Shown: positions 30,433 to 41,310 of the stretch, one piece after another | How the letters are laid out: the number at the start of each line of letters is the position of its first letter | Numbering within the stretch: the first letter of the stretch is position 1 | Assembly: GCA_018350325.1 (NCBI GenBank) | Contig: JAEVLN010000005.1 | Coordinates: forward strand, 1,498,142-1,562,141 | Direction of reading: 5' to 3' | DNA length: 64,000 nt | Source: Globodera rostochiensis | Lineage: Eukaryota; Nematoda; Chromadorea; Rhabditida; Heteroderidae | Made by a program: the position numbers and the translations under genes | Notes under the pieces: generated by a model | Databases searched by the model: none | What the model was told of the DNA's origin: nothing | The model's input: only the letters and a program-made list of their open reading frames with translations

Positions 30433-31075
30433 ATGAATGGGCAATGTTTATAAACGATGTGGCATTTAATGATTTAAACTATTTTTGACACATAAAATTT
30501 TATGAAAATATATTCATATTTGTTCTCGAATTTGTTGATGAAAGAATTCTAACATTTTGTTTGACCAAGGGCTCTGAGATAATCTATGCCAATTTTATGT
30601 GAAAAGTATTGCGTTTACATATGCTGGGGATTTTACTTATTAAGGATAATAAGTGTCAGAGTTTTATACAAAGAATTCTAACATTTTGTTTAACCAAAGG
30701 CTCTGAGATCAAAAACTTATGGCCAAAATTCAAGGATTTTTAAAAAATCGAAGAGTTGATGTGCGGTTTTTTGCATCCGCGCAGATCAGCTAGTATATTA
30801 GGGGGGGGGGGGGGTATAAAACCGGATAGCTTACTCCAAGCAAACCCGTTCAAAACCGGTTTCGGTTATCCGGGTGTCGGCCAAAAACCGAAACCGAAAA
30901 CAGGGGGTCGCAAAGCGTCAGAGAGTCAGGAGTCGAACACTTCGGTATAGGGGTCGTAGAATACGTTTTGAACACCGAATTCTAACAATTTTCGAAATTT
31001 CAGAAACGTGCAAATAATTTATGCATGATCCCAAAAAGGTTAAAATCTTCAAAAAAATCACGAAAACGTTTGTAA
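30433..31075. other. Spacer with G run and possible Helitron 3' end
   Basis: 30755-30792 reads GTGCGG...CCGCGCAGATCAGCTAG followed by T: an imperfect stem then CTAG, reminiscent of a Helitron terminus. A 14-base G run follows at about 30800. 30835-30905 is an AAACCGGTTTCGG-rich array. No gene. Confidence 0.35.
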
Positions 31076-32395
31076 TTTATTTATTTATTTATCACATCAA
31101 AGGAAATGCAAGCAAATCACTTACATGATGGAATCAATAAGAATGTCTTCAGAATATTTCAAGTGTCTTTAAGTGGGACAACAATTTGGCTTTGAACAGC
31201 TGGGGGGGAAGAAATTGAGACAATGCCAGAGGGGAGGGAATTCCAGGAATTGGTGCAGCGGTGAAGGAATAAATTGGAAGTAAATGGGGTCTTTCTCTTT
31301 TTGTAGATTTGGAGAGAATGTTTTCGACTAGGGCGCGTGTTGAAGGAAATAATATATTTTGGATCAAAGTGACTGTGGTTGTGACATAGTTTGTGCACAA
31401 AGGAAAGGTCGAAAAGTTTGCGACGAAATTCCAGAGTTTCCAAATTAAATAATTTCAAACGTTGATTATAGGAACATTTGGGGAGTTTACATTTTGTGAG
31501 AGCCCTGCGTGTGAATGTTTTCTGCACTCGTTCAATTTTATCTGAGAGTATTTTAGTTGAAAGATTCCAAATAACGGTTGCATATTCTAAGGTTGGACGT
31601 ACATATATTTTATAGGCCCGGGCCCACGTGAGTATTTTGGTGGAATAGAGAGCATTTAAAATTTGCATGTCTTTAAAGTAGGCATTCTTAGTTATTGTAT
31701 TTATATGACCGGTAAAGTTAAGATTGTTTTGAATAAGAATGCTAAGGTTTCTTTGATTCGGAGGGAGAAATTATGGTGGTGTGCCCAATGCTATAGTTGA
31801 ATTTGGGAGGAGGATGGCGAGGCTTGGGGGTGATTTGAAATAATTTTGTTTTGTTTGTGATACTTTCAGTCCCCAAGTCTCGCACCGTGTGCATATTTTG
31901 GTGATTGAGTTTTGGAGAATTGGTGGATAAGAGGGGTTTTTTATTGGAAGGAAAATTTTTATGTCATCGGCAAACAGCTGAATGCTGACTGGAGGACTGA
32001 TTATGTTCGGCAAATCGTTAATAAAGATTGTAAACAATAACGGACCTAACACCGAGCCTTGGGGCACTCCTGAGAAAATTGGTTTCTTGGAAGAGGTTAC
32101 ATCATCAACTTTAACAGTGAAGGAGCGATCTGATAGGAAGTTTTCAATCCATCTTAACAATTTTCCTCTAATGCCAATGTGGTGGAGTTTGGACAGTAGA
32201 AATTTGTGCGGAACAGAGTCGAAGGCATGACTTATGTCAATGTATATGCAATCAATTTGAAGGTTGTTTCCAAGGGGGTCGGACCAGTCCTCAAGAGTTT
32301 TTAGAAGTTGGATGACAGTCGATCTTTTTGGAAGGAAGCCAAATTGGTGTTGTGAAATGAGACCATAAAGCGCCCAACCCAACTTTGTATATCCA
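31076..32395 (-). mobile_element. 5'-truncated non-LTR retrotransposon (reverse transcriptase)
   Basis: One minus-strand frame runs from 32382 to 31159 with a single internal TAA (31773-31771). It encodes reverse transcriptase motifs in order: QFGFLPKRSTVIQLL, YIDISHAFDSVPH, FSGVPQGSVLGPLLF, the catalytic FADDIKIF, then GLKVSQTKQN, and a carboxy tail typical of Jockey/CR1-like elements (YVRPTLEYATVIWN; RCTNSWNSLPS). The 3' end is an AAATAAATAAAT run at 31076-31090. The endonuclease domain is absent (5' truncation at about 32395), as usual for dead-on-arrival LINE copies. Confidence 0.9.
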
Positions 32396-32619
32396 ACTAA
32401 TCCTCAGACCCATACTTAGAGAGCATTAAAACTTAAAATAAGCATGGCAATATATAAAATTGTTGTCGATTTATTTGTATCATGCACGCATTTTGACGAA
32501 TCATCAAACAAAATTCATTTTAAAATATTCATGTGAAGCGTAAAATGCATTAGAACCGCGTTTTGTTGCGAATACAGCCCGAAAAATAGAGTTTTGGTGT
32601 TTAAATCATGGCCATTCAT
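32396..32619 (-). other. 3' flank of copy 12
   Basis: Contains the shared 3' flank word TTTTGTTGCGAATACAGCCC at 32560-32580, also found near 58030 and, diverged, near 54100 and 1310. No gene. Confidence 0.5.
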
Positions 32620-33737
32620 TCAAATACTCCCCGAATTCGAGTTTTCGATTTCTTGAACATTTGAGCCGGCATTCTCTTCAACAGTACGTCCATCGACAGA
32701 ATTTGGATGAAATTGCTGTCGTTTAAATTGCTTTTTCCATGTATACAAAGTGGTTCTTCCAATTTTCAAGTTTTTGGCAATGTCCACGTCACTAATTTTA
32801 GAATTTATGTCCTTAATTTCATAATAAAGTTTCATCAATTCCTTTTGTTCGCTGTCGGAATGTTTATGTTTTGGTGCTGTAAAAGAGTTCATTTAATATA
32901 AATAAATAAATTGGACTTGAAAAACTCACCGATTTGGCCAATTTCATTTTTCCACCTGTAAATTGTTTTAAAACTGAGGCCCAATTCTTTCGCGACAGTT
33001 TCATTTATTTCATTTTGATAAGAATTTTTGAATCCGGCCAGCTTTAACTCGACTTTCATTTGATCAAATTTCTTAACCAAATTTTTTCTATCAGTTTTTG
33101 AATTTCTCAGACTTAGGCCAAATTCTTTTTTCCATTTGTATATTTTTGAGCGACTAATTTTTAAATGTTTAGCAATTTTTTTTTCAATTTGAACCCATTC
33201 TTTTTTTGAATATTTTCCTTTTTGCTTAAATTCGTTTCTCATTGCGTCAAATTTGTCAATAATTTTATGTTTTTCATTTGAAGTAATTTCTTCACCATTT
33301 TTGGCATTATCAGAGTGATCAGACTCTGTCAGAGGAGGATTCTGATCAGTTGAATTGGATTCAATTTGTCCAGAGTCATCATACTCTCTGAGAGGAGGAT
33401 TCTGATCAGTTGAATTGTGTTCAATTTGTCCAAAGTGATCAGACTCTGTGAGAGGAGGATTCTGATCAGTTAAATTTGGTTCAAGTTGTCCAAGCTGATC
33501 AATTGAATTGGGTTCAATTTGTCCAATTTGGGTGTTCTGCCGGTCGATTTGGTGAAGAAAATTTTGTCCAAAGTTTGATGGAGGCGTTTTCAAATCTTCG
33601 GCGGCTTCATCTTTGTCCCACCAGCCTTCTCCGAATATTTCATCAAATGTTTTGAGCTCTAATTTTACGGCTTCGGCTTTGTCCAATGAATTTATAGCAA
33701 AAAATGACACCAAAATGAAAATCCAAAATTCTACCAT
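32620..33737 (-). CDS. Secreted tandem-HTH family protein, copy 12
   Basis: Exons 33737-32930 and 32876-32620, intron 53 bp, about 354 residues. Signal peptide MVEFWIFILVSFFAINS, FDEIFGEGWWDKDEAAEDL motif, LHQIDRQNTQIGQIEPNSI, one 33-bp unit then three longer units with scattered changes (DHFGQIEHNSTDQ, YDDSGQIESNSTDQ). HTH1 ends SKIYKWKKEFGLS, HTH2 ends KTIYRWKNEIGQI, HTH3 is LKIGRTTLYTWKKQFKRQQ, tail DGRTVEENAGSNVQEIENS. All three modules are complete and there is no disabling change. Confidence 0.8.
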
Positions 33738-34110
33738 TTTATTTGGGCAAAAAACCTTTCAATTTAAGGAGTTTTATATAAAATTGCATAATAATTTAAA
33801 AAGTAAAATTTGATATGGGAAATTTCAATTATTTTTGTGTTAAAGAATTTTTCTCATAAATAATAATTATTCACAAATTTTTGAGAATATTAATAAATAT
33901 TAATTAGCTTTGATAAAAAATTATTGAAAGTAATAAATGACAGCTCACCATTGAAATGGGCATTTATTATATAAATTATATTCTTCATAATTATCCCCCC
34001 CCCCCCAAATCAATTAGAACTGGGACCAAATCAATAGTTTCCTGACATTTCTTAAATATTTTCCTGCTAATAATCATCATTTTTAAAAATGGCGATCGAT
34101 TTTGATAGGC
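33738..34110 (-). promoter_or_regulatory. First-type upstream block of copy 12
   Basis: Minus strand: GATCGCCATTTTTAAAAATG at about 34085, TATTGATTTGGTCCCAG at about 34025, a 13-base C run in place of the usual ATTCGGGTGAGAT context (33994-34006), then TGCCCATTTCAATGGTG. Confidence 0.5.
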
Positions 34111-34806
34111 AAAATAAAGAATATTTTTAACAATAATGGAGGAATGACAATTTTTGCAACAGACAAATCTGTTTAAATTTTGACTATGGCAATGATAAAA
34201 AAAAATAAATTGTTCAGCAGAATTAATAGATATTGCTGTTTGAACTGGTCTATTGTTTTGATTGTCACTTTTTGTGTCGGCCTCCCTCCCTCACCTTTTA
34301 TTGCACTTTATTTCTTTTTATTTATGATTAATTTATTTTATTAATTAATAGATTTTATAGTTTTTTTTTATGTTTAGCTTTTCTCGCGACATGGGTGCAC
34401 AATGTTTTTGGACTAAGGCTGTCGGTTTTAAACCGAACTGAGATCAAAAACCGGAATTTTTTCGGTTCGTTTATCGGTTTTTATGACTTTCAGGGCGTAT
34501 CCATGAAGGAGTAAAACATTGCTGAACACTAATTTAATTAATTCCAATTTTTTTTAAACATTTTAGGACAACTTAACTTTTTGAAATTCATTTTTTTGGC
34601 TGGAGATAACTTTGTCAAGTGTTAAGAGAGGCCCTTTTGTTTTGTAAGATTGGTAATTATTTGACCAATTTCTTGACAAAATTCACAGCATTTTTAAAAT
34701 TTTGGTTGCAAATCTCGTATTCAAAATTGAGTTAAAATTTCAAAATTTGCTTTGCGGCGCCTATCGGCACCGCCGGCCCCCCTCCTCGCATCCAAAATAA
34801 ATTTTT
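34111..34806. repeat. Spacer with partial hairpin/poly(C) repeat
   Basis: 34600-34790 matches the 3' half of the interspersed repeat: AGAGAGGCCCTTTTGTTTTG, then TTTTTAAAATTTTGGTTGCA, then GGCGCCTATCGGCACCGCCG with a mixed C tract. 34425-34490 is a short CGGTTTTAAACCGAAC array. Confidence 0.5.
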
Positions 34807-35082
34807 TTGAAGAACAAAAAAAACCAACATGAACAGATCATTCTGTTTAAGCGTTTCGAGAACTCCACTCGAACTGGATGCTTCATGGTGGCAAACCAAC
34901 AACCGCTGGCGGAAATCACCAAAAAAGTCGAGGGAAAACATGATGCTTTTATTCATGTTTTTACGGTTGAGAAACATTTAAAATTTGTATATGGCTGTAC
35001 TTTAGAAGGAAAAGGAGATATGATCAAATTAGTCGAGGAAATTGATTTAAACAAAGATGACAACCTCGGAAGCGATTTTTAA
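34807..35082 (+). CDS. Hypothetical protein or exon
   Basis: A 91-codon open frame, lysine-rich at the start (MKNKKNQHEQIILFKRFENS) and acidic at the end (KLVEEIDLNKDDNLGSDF), with a well-mixed middle (FTVEKHLKFVYGCTLEGKG). It looks protein-like and lies outside any repeat-derived frame, directly after a hairpin/poly(C) repeat. No signal peptide and no family recognised. An acceptor-like AACAG just downstream of the ATG means the true start could be an upstream exon. Confidence 0.35.
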   Translation: MKNKKNQHEQIILFKRFENSTRTGCFMVANQQPLAEITKKVEGKHDAFIHVFTVEKHLKFVYGCTLEGKGDMIKLVEEIDLNKDDNLGSDF

Positions 35083-35417
35083 ATTGAACTTTAATATTTT
35101 GTGTCAATGATATCGAAATTTTTGTTATTCAATAATAAAATTTTTATCCAGTTATTGATTTGCTAGTAACTCAGGGGTACTATTCTCTCTGCCGAGGTGG
35201 AGCATAAGAAGCCGGGGTGGTAAAATTTTCAGATAAAAATTCGTACTTTTTTCGCACAATAAGACAAAAAGTGTTTTGCCCAAAAATCTTAGTGACCTAA
35301 TGGATTTGGAAAGTTTTTCGATCCCGAGATTTGAAGCAATTTGACTCATTTTGTATGTTATTTATCGAGAAAAAAGTAAATTGTCTTAATTTTCTATTGA
35401 GCAAGCGTTTCATTCAA
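35083..35417. other. Non-coding spacer
   Basis: AT-rich 3' flank of copy 13; nothing else recognised. Confidence 0.35.
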
Positions 35418-36685
35418 TCAAAGATGGATTATCTCTTCCACAGAATGTCCATCGACAGAAGTTGGATCCAATTGTTGTCGATTAAATTGTTTTTTCCATT
35501 TATACAAAGTGCGTGTTCCAATTTTCAACATTTTGGCAATGTCCGCGTCATTAATTTTATACTTTTTGTCTTTAATTTCATAATAACGTTTCATCAATTC
35601 CTTTTGTTTGATGTTGGCGTATTCATGTTGTGGTGCTGTAAAAAAATTTGAATATAAATAATTAATAAAATGTAACAGTAATACGCACTGGTTTGGCTAA
35701 ATTCACGTTTCCAATTGCAAATTGTTCTTAAACTGAGGCCCAACTCTTTCGCGACAATTTCATTTATTTCATTGTGATAAGAGTCTTTGAATCCGTCCAG
35801 CATTAACTCGGCTTTCATTTGATCAAATTTCTCTACCAAATGTTTACGTTCTTCTTTTTTATAGAACACTTTTCTGTTTAGGCCAAATTCTTTTTTCCAT
35901 TTATATATTTTTGAGCGACTGACTTTAAAATGTTTAGCAATTCTATTGTCAATTTGAACCCATTCTTTTTCTGAATGCTGTCCTTTTTGCTTAAATTCGT
36001 CTTTAATTGCATGGAATTTGTCGATAATTTTACGTTTATCAGACTCTGTGAGAGGAGCATTCTGATCAGTTGAATTGGGTTCAATTTGTCCAGTGTGATC
36101 AGACTCTTTGAGTTGAGGATTCTGATCAGTTGAATTGGGTTCAATTTGTCCAATTTGGGTGTTCTGCCGGTCGATTTGGCGATGGACATTTTGTCCAAAG
36201 TTTGTTGGCGCCGGCATTTTTAAATCTTCGGCTTCATTTTTGTCCCACCATTCTTCTACGAATAATTCGTCAAATGTTAGAATTGGCAAGTGATCAGACT
36301 CTGTGAGTGGAGGATTCTGATCAGTTGAATTGGGTTCAATTTGTCCAGTGTGATCAGACTCTTTGAGTTGAGGATTCTGATCAGTTGAATTGGGTTCAAT
36401 TTGTCCAGTGTGATCAGACTCTTTGAGAGGAGGATTCTGATCAGTTGAATTTGGTTCAATTGGTCCAAGCTGGGTGTTTGGCCGATCGATTTGGTGATGA
36501 AAATTTTCTTCAAGCGTTAATTTATGCCATTCTTCCGCTTTATCTTTGTCCCACCAGCCTTCTCCGAATATTTCATCAAATGTTTTGAGTTGCGTTCCCT
36601 CCAATTTTACTTTTACAGCTTCGGCTTTGTCCAGTGAATTTGTTGCGAAGAATAACACCAAAATTAAAAGCCAAAACTCTATCAT
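35418..36685 (-). CDS. Secreted tandem-HTH family protein, copy 13 (duplicated amino half)
   Basis: Exons 36685-35689 and 35635-35418, intron 53 bp with donor GTGCGT; about 404 residues. Signal peptide MIEFWLLILVLFFATNS, then a first cassette (FDEIFGEGWWDKDKAEEW, HHQIDRPNTQLGPIEPNST, three repeats), then a second (FDELFVEEWWDKNEAEDL, HRQIDRQNTQIGQIEPNST, two repeats). The acidic-plus-repeat unit is therefore present twice, in its two subtypes. HTH1 directly follows a repeat (TESDKRKIIDKF) and ends SKIYKWKKEFGLN; HTH2 RTICNWKREFSQT; HTH3 KIGTRTLYKWKKQF. The tail is replaced after VEEI by a short unrelated end (IHL). Confidence 0.8.
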
Positions 36686-36860
36686 TTTTTGTGGGCAAAA
36701 AAATTCAAATTTTTACAATATTAATAAATACATATTATTTAGCCTTATCTCATAAAATTTTTTCTAATTTTTGAACCTGGCCCAAATCAATACTACTTCC
36801 CATAATATTTCCACTAATAAACATCATTTATATAATGGCGACCGATTGTGAAAGCAGAGC
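36686..36860 (-). promoter_or_regulatory. First-type upstream block of copy 13
   Basis: Shortened version: minus-strand TATTGATTTGGGCCAGG at about 36775-36795 and GGTCGCCATTATATAAATGA at about 36825-36845. The GGGTGAGAT part is missing. Confidence 0.45.
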
Positions 36861-37430
36861 TGATCGAAATTTCGTTTCGTTTCATTGAATTTTTGCTGTT
36901 TCGTTTCGTGTTTCGTTTCATAAAATAAAATTTGACTTTTTTCGTTTCGTTTCGTAAAAGACAGTTTTCCACGAAACAACCACGAAAAAGCACCCCTAAA
37001 GATCGCGGGTTTTGAGATAAATATTCATTCTGATGGTGGTGTACTGCTGGTGAGTGTTGGGAGTTGAAGTGTCATGAGGGTTCAGATCCCTGACTGTGTA
37101 AATGATTTCATCCTACTTTCTCTGAACATTTCTGGTGCTGTAAACAATTCTAAAAAATCTTTTAACTCTTTCCAATTTTAAAAAAAATATTTTTTTTTAG
37201 ATGACAATTCACAATTTTGATTTAATTTTTTGGTTGGACGAAATCACAAACCATAAGGGAGGCCCTTTTGTTGTGCTACATTTGTAATTTTTGGACCAAT
37301 TTTCTTAAAAATCTTGTTATTTTTAAAATTTTGGCTGCAAATTTCTTAACAAATTAAGTCAAAAAGTCAAAATTTTCCCCGGCGGCGCCTATCGGCACCG
37401 CCGACCCCCCCCCAAAAGTAAAGCTGAATT
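36861..37430 (+). repeat. CGTTTCGTTTC array and hairpin/poly(C) repeat
   Basis: 36870-36985 is an array of cgtttcg/cgaaac words. From 36990 the interspersed repeat begins (cacccctaaagatcgcgg), with TTCAGATCC B-box-like sequence at about 37082, AGGGAGGCCCTTTTGTTGTG at 37257, GGCGGCGCCTATCGGCACCG at 37382 and nine C, then AAAGCTGAATTTTC. Confidence 0.6.
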
Positions 37431-37622
37431 TTCAAAATCGCTGCTGATGCATTCGATGTTGAAAACAACAAGGAAGATAATTTTGAATAATAAAAAAAAA
37501 ATTTTTTAAAAATCCTTATTGCCAGTCCCGGTTTGAAAGATGCTTATTTTTAATTTTTGATCTTGATTAAACATCAATGTTGGCAAAAATACAAGACTTT
37601 TCAAAAAAAATGATCAGACCTG
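37431..37622. other. Short spacer
   Basis: AT-rich, no feature recognised. Confidence 0.3.
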
Positions 37623-38074
37623 TTAGAGGAGGGGGATTCTGATAAGTCGAATTGGGTTCAATTTGTCCAATTTGGATGTTCTGCCGGTCGATTTGGTGAT
37701 GGAAATTTTGTCCAAAGTTGGCGCCGGCATTTTCAAATCTTCGGTGGCTTCACCTTTGTACCACCAGCCTTCTCCGAATATTTCATCAAATGTTTTGAGT
37801 GGCGTTTCCTCCAATTTAACTTTTACGGATTCGGCTTTTTCGAGTGAATTCGTTGCAAAAAATGACACCAAAATTAAAATACAAAATTTTGTCCAAAGTT
37901 TGTTGGCGGAATTTTCAAATCTTCGGCTTCAACTTTGTCCCACCAGCCTTCTCCGAATATTTCATCAAATGTTTTGAGTTGCGTTTCCTCCAATTTTACT
38001 TTTACGGATTCGGCTTTGTCCAGTGAATTTATTGCAAAGAATGCCGCCAAAATTAATATCAAACATTCTTCCAT
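37623..38074 (-). pseudogene. Tandem-HTH family, copy 14: two truncated amino halves in tandem
   Basis: 38074-37874 encodes MEECLILILAAFFAINS, FDEIFGEGWWDKVEAEDL and NFGQNF. The sequence then re-enters a second leader (MVSFFATNS, FDEIFGEGWWYKGEATEDL, 37871-37660), which runs into a frameshifted repeat and stops near 37620. No HTH module follows. The junction is at tttggacaaaattttg, shared between NFGQN and the leader region, so unequal recombination at a short match is likely. Confidence 0.75.
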
Positions 38075-38449
38075 TTTCGCAAAAAATTTTCTAAAAATAA
38101 TAAAATATTCAAATTTTTACAAATATTATTAAGCTTTGAAAAAAATTATTGAAAGTAATAAATGGCAACCCGCATTGAACTGAGAACAAATCAATTTCCG
38201 TCACTTCTCATAAAAACAAATCAATATTTGTGATCTCGAGACAAAATGCCGACGAAATTCTTGCGAAATCTCGTCTCGAATAAATTGAATTTTCAAAATT
38301 TTTCGAGACCCGAGATTTTTTCGAGAATCTCGTCTCGAAAGAAGCTCGTGATCCTCGATCTCATATGACCGCGTTTCGAAATCCGAGTCCCATTGAATTT
38401 ACACACATGAGCACCACCCGACGGCCCGACATCAGAGTAATTGTTGGCA
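38075..38449. other. Upstream remnant and TCTCGAGA-rich array
   Basis: 38120-38220 is a degraded first-type block. 38230-38350 is an array of tctcg/cgaga words (GAGAATCTCGTCTCGAAAGA). No gene. Confidence 0.4.
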
Positions 38450-38788
38450 CTAGGAGAAGTGTTTTGGCAAAATTGGATGTTATCCCTGGCAAATTCTGAG
38501 CATCCGGTCTCTAATAGAAACGACCGGAAATTGTCACCATTTCCTCCAATTTTGATCAATAGTATTAGGGTTGGCAGATATTTGGAAAATGATTGGTTGA
38601 TTTTCTGAGTGACTCCAATTTATTTGGGCTAAAAAATTCACAATTTAGTTATTTTATTTCATTTAAAATATTTTATTCTTTACAACTTTTTGCGAAAAAC
38701 ACAAAATTATTGACAAATTGCAATCGAATTTTGCATTAAATTATAAAATTAAAATGTAAATTCAGAAGTTGTTTTTAGCCCAAATAAA
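38450..38788 (+). promoter_or_regulatory. Second-type upstream block of copy 15
   Basis: Ordered words GATGTTATCCCTGGC, CCGGTCTCTAATAGAAACGA, CACCATTTCCTCCAATTTTG, GGGTTGGCAGATATTTGG, GTGACTCCAATTTATTTGGG, CTAAAAAATTCAC, ending GTTGTTTTTAGCCCAAATAA before the ATG. The TTTTTAG ten bases before the start could be a trans-splice acceptor. Confidence 0.65.
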
Positions 38789-40031
38789 ATGGAAGAATTT
38801 TGGATTTTAATTTTGGTCTCCTTTTTTGCAACGTATTCGCTCGACAAAGCCGAATCCGTACAATTGGAGGAATTGGAAGAATTGCCACTCCAAACATTTG
38901 ACGAATTATTTGTAGATGAATGGTTGGACAAAGATGAAGCCGAAGATTTGATAACGCCGGCGCCAACAAACTTTGGACAAAATGTCCATCACCAAATCGA
39001 CCGGCAGAACACACAAATTGGACAAATTGAACCCAATTCAAATGATCGGAATCCTTCTCTCACAGAGTCAGATCACTCTGGACAAATTGAAACCAATGCA
39101 ACTGATCAGAATCCTCCTCTCACAGAGTCTGATCACTCTGGACAAATTGAACTCACAGAGTCTGATCACTCTGGACAAATTGAACCCAATTCAACTGATC
39201 AGAATCCTCCTCTCACAGAGTCTGATCACTTTGGACAAATTGAACTCAATTTAACTGATCAGAATCCTCCTCTCACAGAGTCTGATCACTCTGATAATTC
39301 CAAAAATGGTGAAGAACAAAATAATATAATAAAAGTAATTTCTTCAAACGAAAATATTGCTGAAGATGAGCGAGAAAAACGTAAAATTATCGACAAATTC
39401 CACGCAATTAGAAACGAATTTAAGCAAAAAGAAAAATATTCAAAAAAATTAAGAACTCAAATTGAGGAGAAAATAGCTCAACATTTAAAAGTCAATCGCA
39501 AAAAAATATATGAATGGAAAAAAGAATTTGGCTTAAGTCAAAGAAATCCAAAAAATGAGCGAAAAAATTTGGTAGAGAAATTTGATCAAATGAAAGCCGA
39601 GTTAAAGCGGGCCGGACTCAAAAGTTCAAACACAAATGAAATTGATAAAACTGTCGCAAAAGAATTGGGCCTCTGTTTTAAAACAATTTACAATTGGAAG
39701 CGTGAACTTGGCCAAACCAGTGAGTATTTCAAGCCCAATTTTATTTTTTTATTTATATTAATTAAATTCTTTTACAGAACAAAAACATAAATACCCTCAC
39801 AGCGAACAAATGGAATTGATGGAATGTTATTATGTCATTAAGGACCAAAATCCTAAAATTAGTGACGAGAACATTGCCAAAAACTTGAAAATTGGAAAAG
39901 CCACGTTGTTTAGATGGAAAAAGCAATTTAAACGAGAGCAATTTCATCCAACTTCTTTCGATGGACATTCTGTGGAAGAGAATGCCGTGGCAAATGATCA
40001 GGAAATTGATAAATCTAACGCGGGAGTTTGA
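38789..40031 (+). CDS. Secreted tandem-HTH family protein, copy 15
   Basis: Exons 38789-39719 and 39778-40031, intron 58 bp, about 394 residues. Signal peptide MEEFWILILVSFFATYS, FDELFVDEWLDKDEAEDL motif (second tryptophan changed to L), HHQIDRQNTQIGQIEPNSN, then five repeat units, one cut to GQIELTESDHS, showing repeat loss in progress. Acidic linker EEQNNIIKVISSNENIAEDE. HTH1 ends KKIYEWKKEFGLS, HTH2 KTIYNWKRELGQT, HTH3 LKIGKATLFRWKKQFKREQ, tail DGHSVEENAVANDQEIDKS. Shares both flanks with 11870-12884 and 19522-20612. No disabling change. Confidence 0.85.
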
Positions 40032-40149
40032 ATGAATAGGCAATGTTTTAAAATTTGTATGAAACTATTCGTCAACAAAAAAATTGAGTATTCATTTTTC
40101 GATAAATGACAAACAAAATGATAGTTTGATGGGTTTTTTTCAGCGGCAC
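40032..40149 (+). other. 3' flank of copy 15
   Basis: Shared 3' flank (TTTGTATGAAACTATTCGTC, TTTTCGATAAATGACAAAC), interrupted here by the 29-bp satellite and resuming at about 40680. Confidence 0.6.
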
Positions 40150-40672
40150 CGTCCCGCCATTCCATTTTCGGCTAGTTCAGCCCAGCCACTCCATTTCGGC
40201 TAGTTCCGTCCAGCCACTCCATTTCCGGCCAGTTCCGTCCAGCCACTCCATTTTCGGCTAGTTCCGTCCAGCCACTCCATTTCCGGCCAGTTCCGTCCAG
40301 CCACTCCATTTCCGGCCAGTTCCGTCCAGCCACTCCATTTCCGGCCAGTTCCGTCCAGCCACTCCATTTCCGGCCAGTTCCGTCCAGCCACTCCATTTCC
40401 GGCCAGTTCCGTCCCGCCACTCCATTTTCGGCTAGTTCAGCCCAGCCACTCCATTTCCGGCCAGTTCCGTCCAGCCACTCCATTTCCGGCTAGTTCCGTC
40501 CAGCCACTCCATTTCCGGCCAGTTCCGTCCCGCCACTCCATTTTCGGCTAGTTCAGCCCAGCCACTCCATTTCCGGCCAGTTCCGTCCAGCCACTCCATT
40601 TCCGGGTAGTTCCGTCCAGCCACTCCATTTCCGGCCAGTTCCGTCCCGCCACTCCATTCCGGACAGCTCCGT
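40150..40672 (+). repeat. 29-bp minisatellite
   Basis: About 18 units of GTTCCGTCCAGCCACTCCAT plus ttccggcca, with higher-order variation (TTCGGCTAGTTCAGCCCAGC variants recur). Since 29 is not a multiple of three, all frames cycle through the same peptide words. It splits the 3' flank that is contiguous at 13000-13110. Confidence 0.95.
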
Positions 40673-41222
40673 TTAAGGCTTCATAATTAAATATAGGACC
40701 TGAAGGGTTAATTGGTTGAAATGCTACAAAGTGCAGCAAAAACAATGTGCACGGCACGTTAGTAATGTTTTTTTTCAGCGGCATAAACGTTTAATTCCTT
40801 ATGGCCGTTTTCAAGCAAAAAACGACCCATTTTTATTTTGAATAAGTTTTTTAAATTTAAAATGGAAAATTCGTAGTAACAAAATTTGGAAAAAATTATT
40901 TGTTTGACTTCGCCCCTTCACAAAAGACCCTCAGGCAAATGGCCGGCCACTATCATCGCCGGTTGATCTCGCATTTAGGAACCCGGATTTTAAGCAAACG
41001 GCGGGTTGCCACCCTGTCCCCCTCGGGCAACAACAACTAATCTCGTCATATTTCCCCCCAGGGGATGCGCACATTCATCCCTCAACTTCCTCATTTATGC
41101 ATTCCTGCCTTCTTTGCTGCCGCTTCATCTCTGATCACTCATTTTCATCATTCGTTCAGCTTTATCTCTGATCCTTTATATTCCTCCTCACATTCTTTGC
41201 TGATCCAGATTCGACTTTCTCA
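40673..41222. other. Remainder of 3' flank and spacer
   Basis: 40690-40765 continues the shared flank (ATAGGACCTGAAGGGTTAAT, AGTGCAGCAAAAACAATG). 40920-41200 is richer in GC and pyrimidines (ctcctcacattctttgctga) with no coding homology recognised. Confidence 0.4.
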
Positions 41223-41230
41223 TATAAAAA
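41223..41230 (+). promoter_or_regulatory. TATA box of small ORF
   Basis: TATAAAAA, preceded by CTCA and followed by GGGCAGCTTCTCC, 80 bp before the ATG at 41311. The best TATA element in the window. Confidence 0.45.
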
Positions 41231-41310
41231 AGGGCAGCTTCTCCTTTCATCATCACACCCACAAAGCTGCTGCTGTTGCTCTTCCCTAAAATGGGTTGAA
41301 AAGCTTGGGC

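Noticed and set aside
40172..40784. Open frames of repeated NWPEMEWLDGTGRKWSGWTEL type
   Set aside because: They are a translation of the 29-bp satellite; all three frames give the same words.
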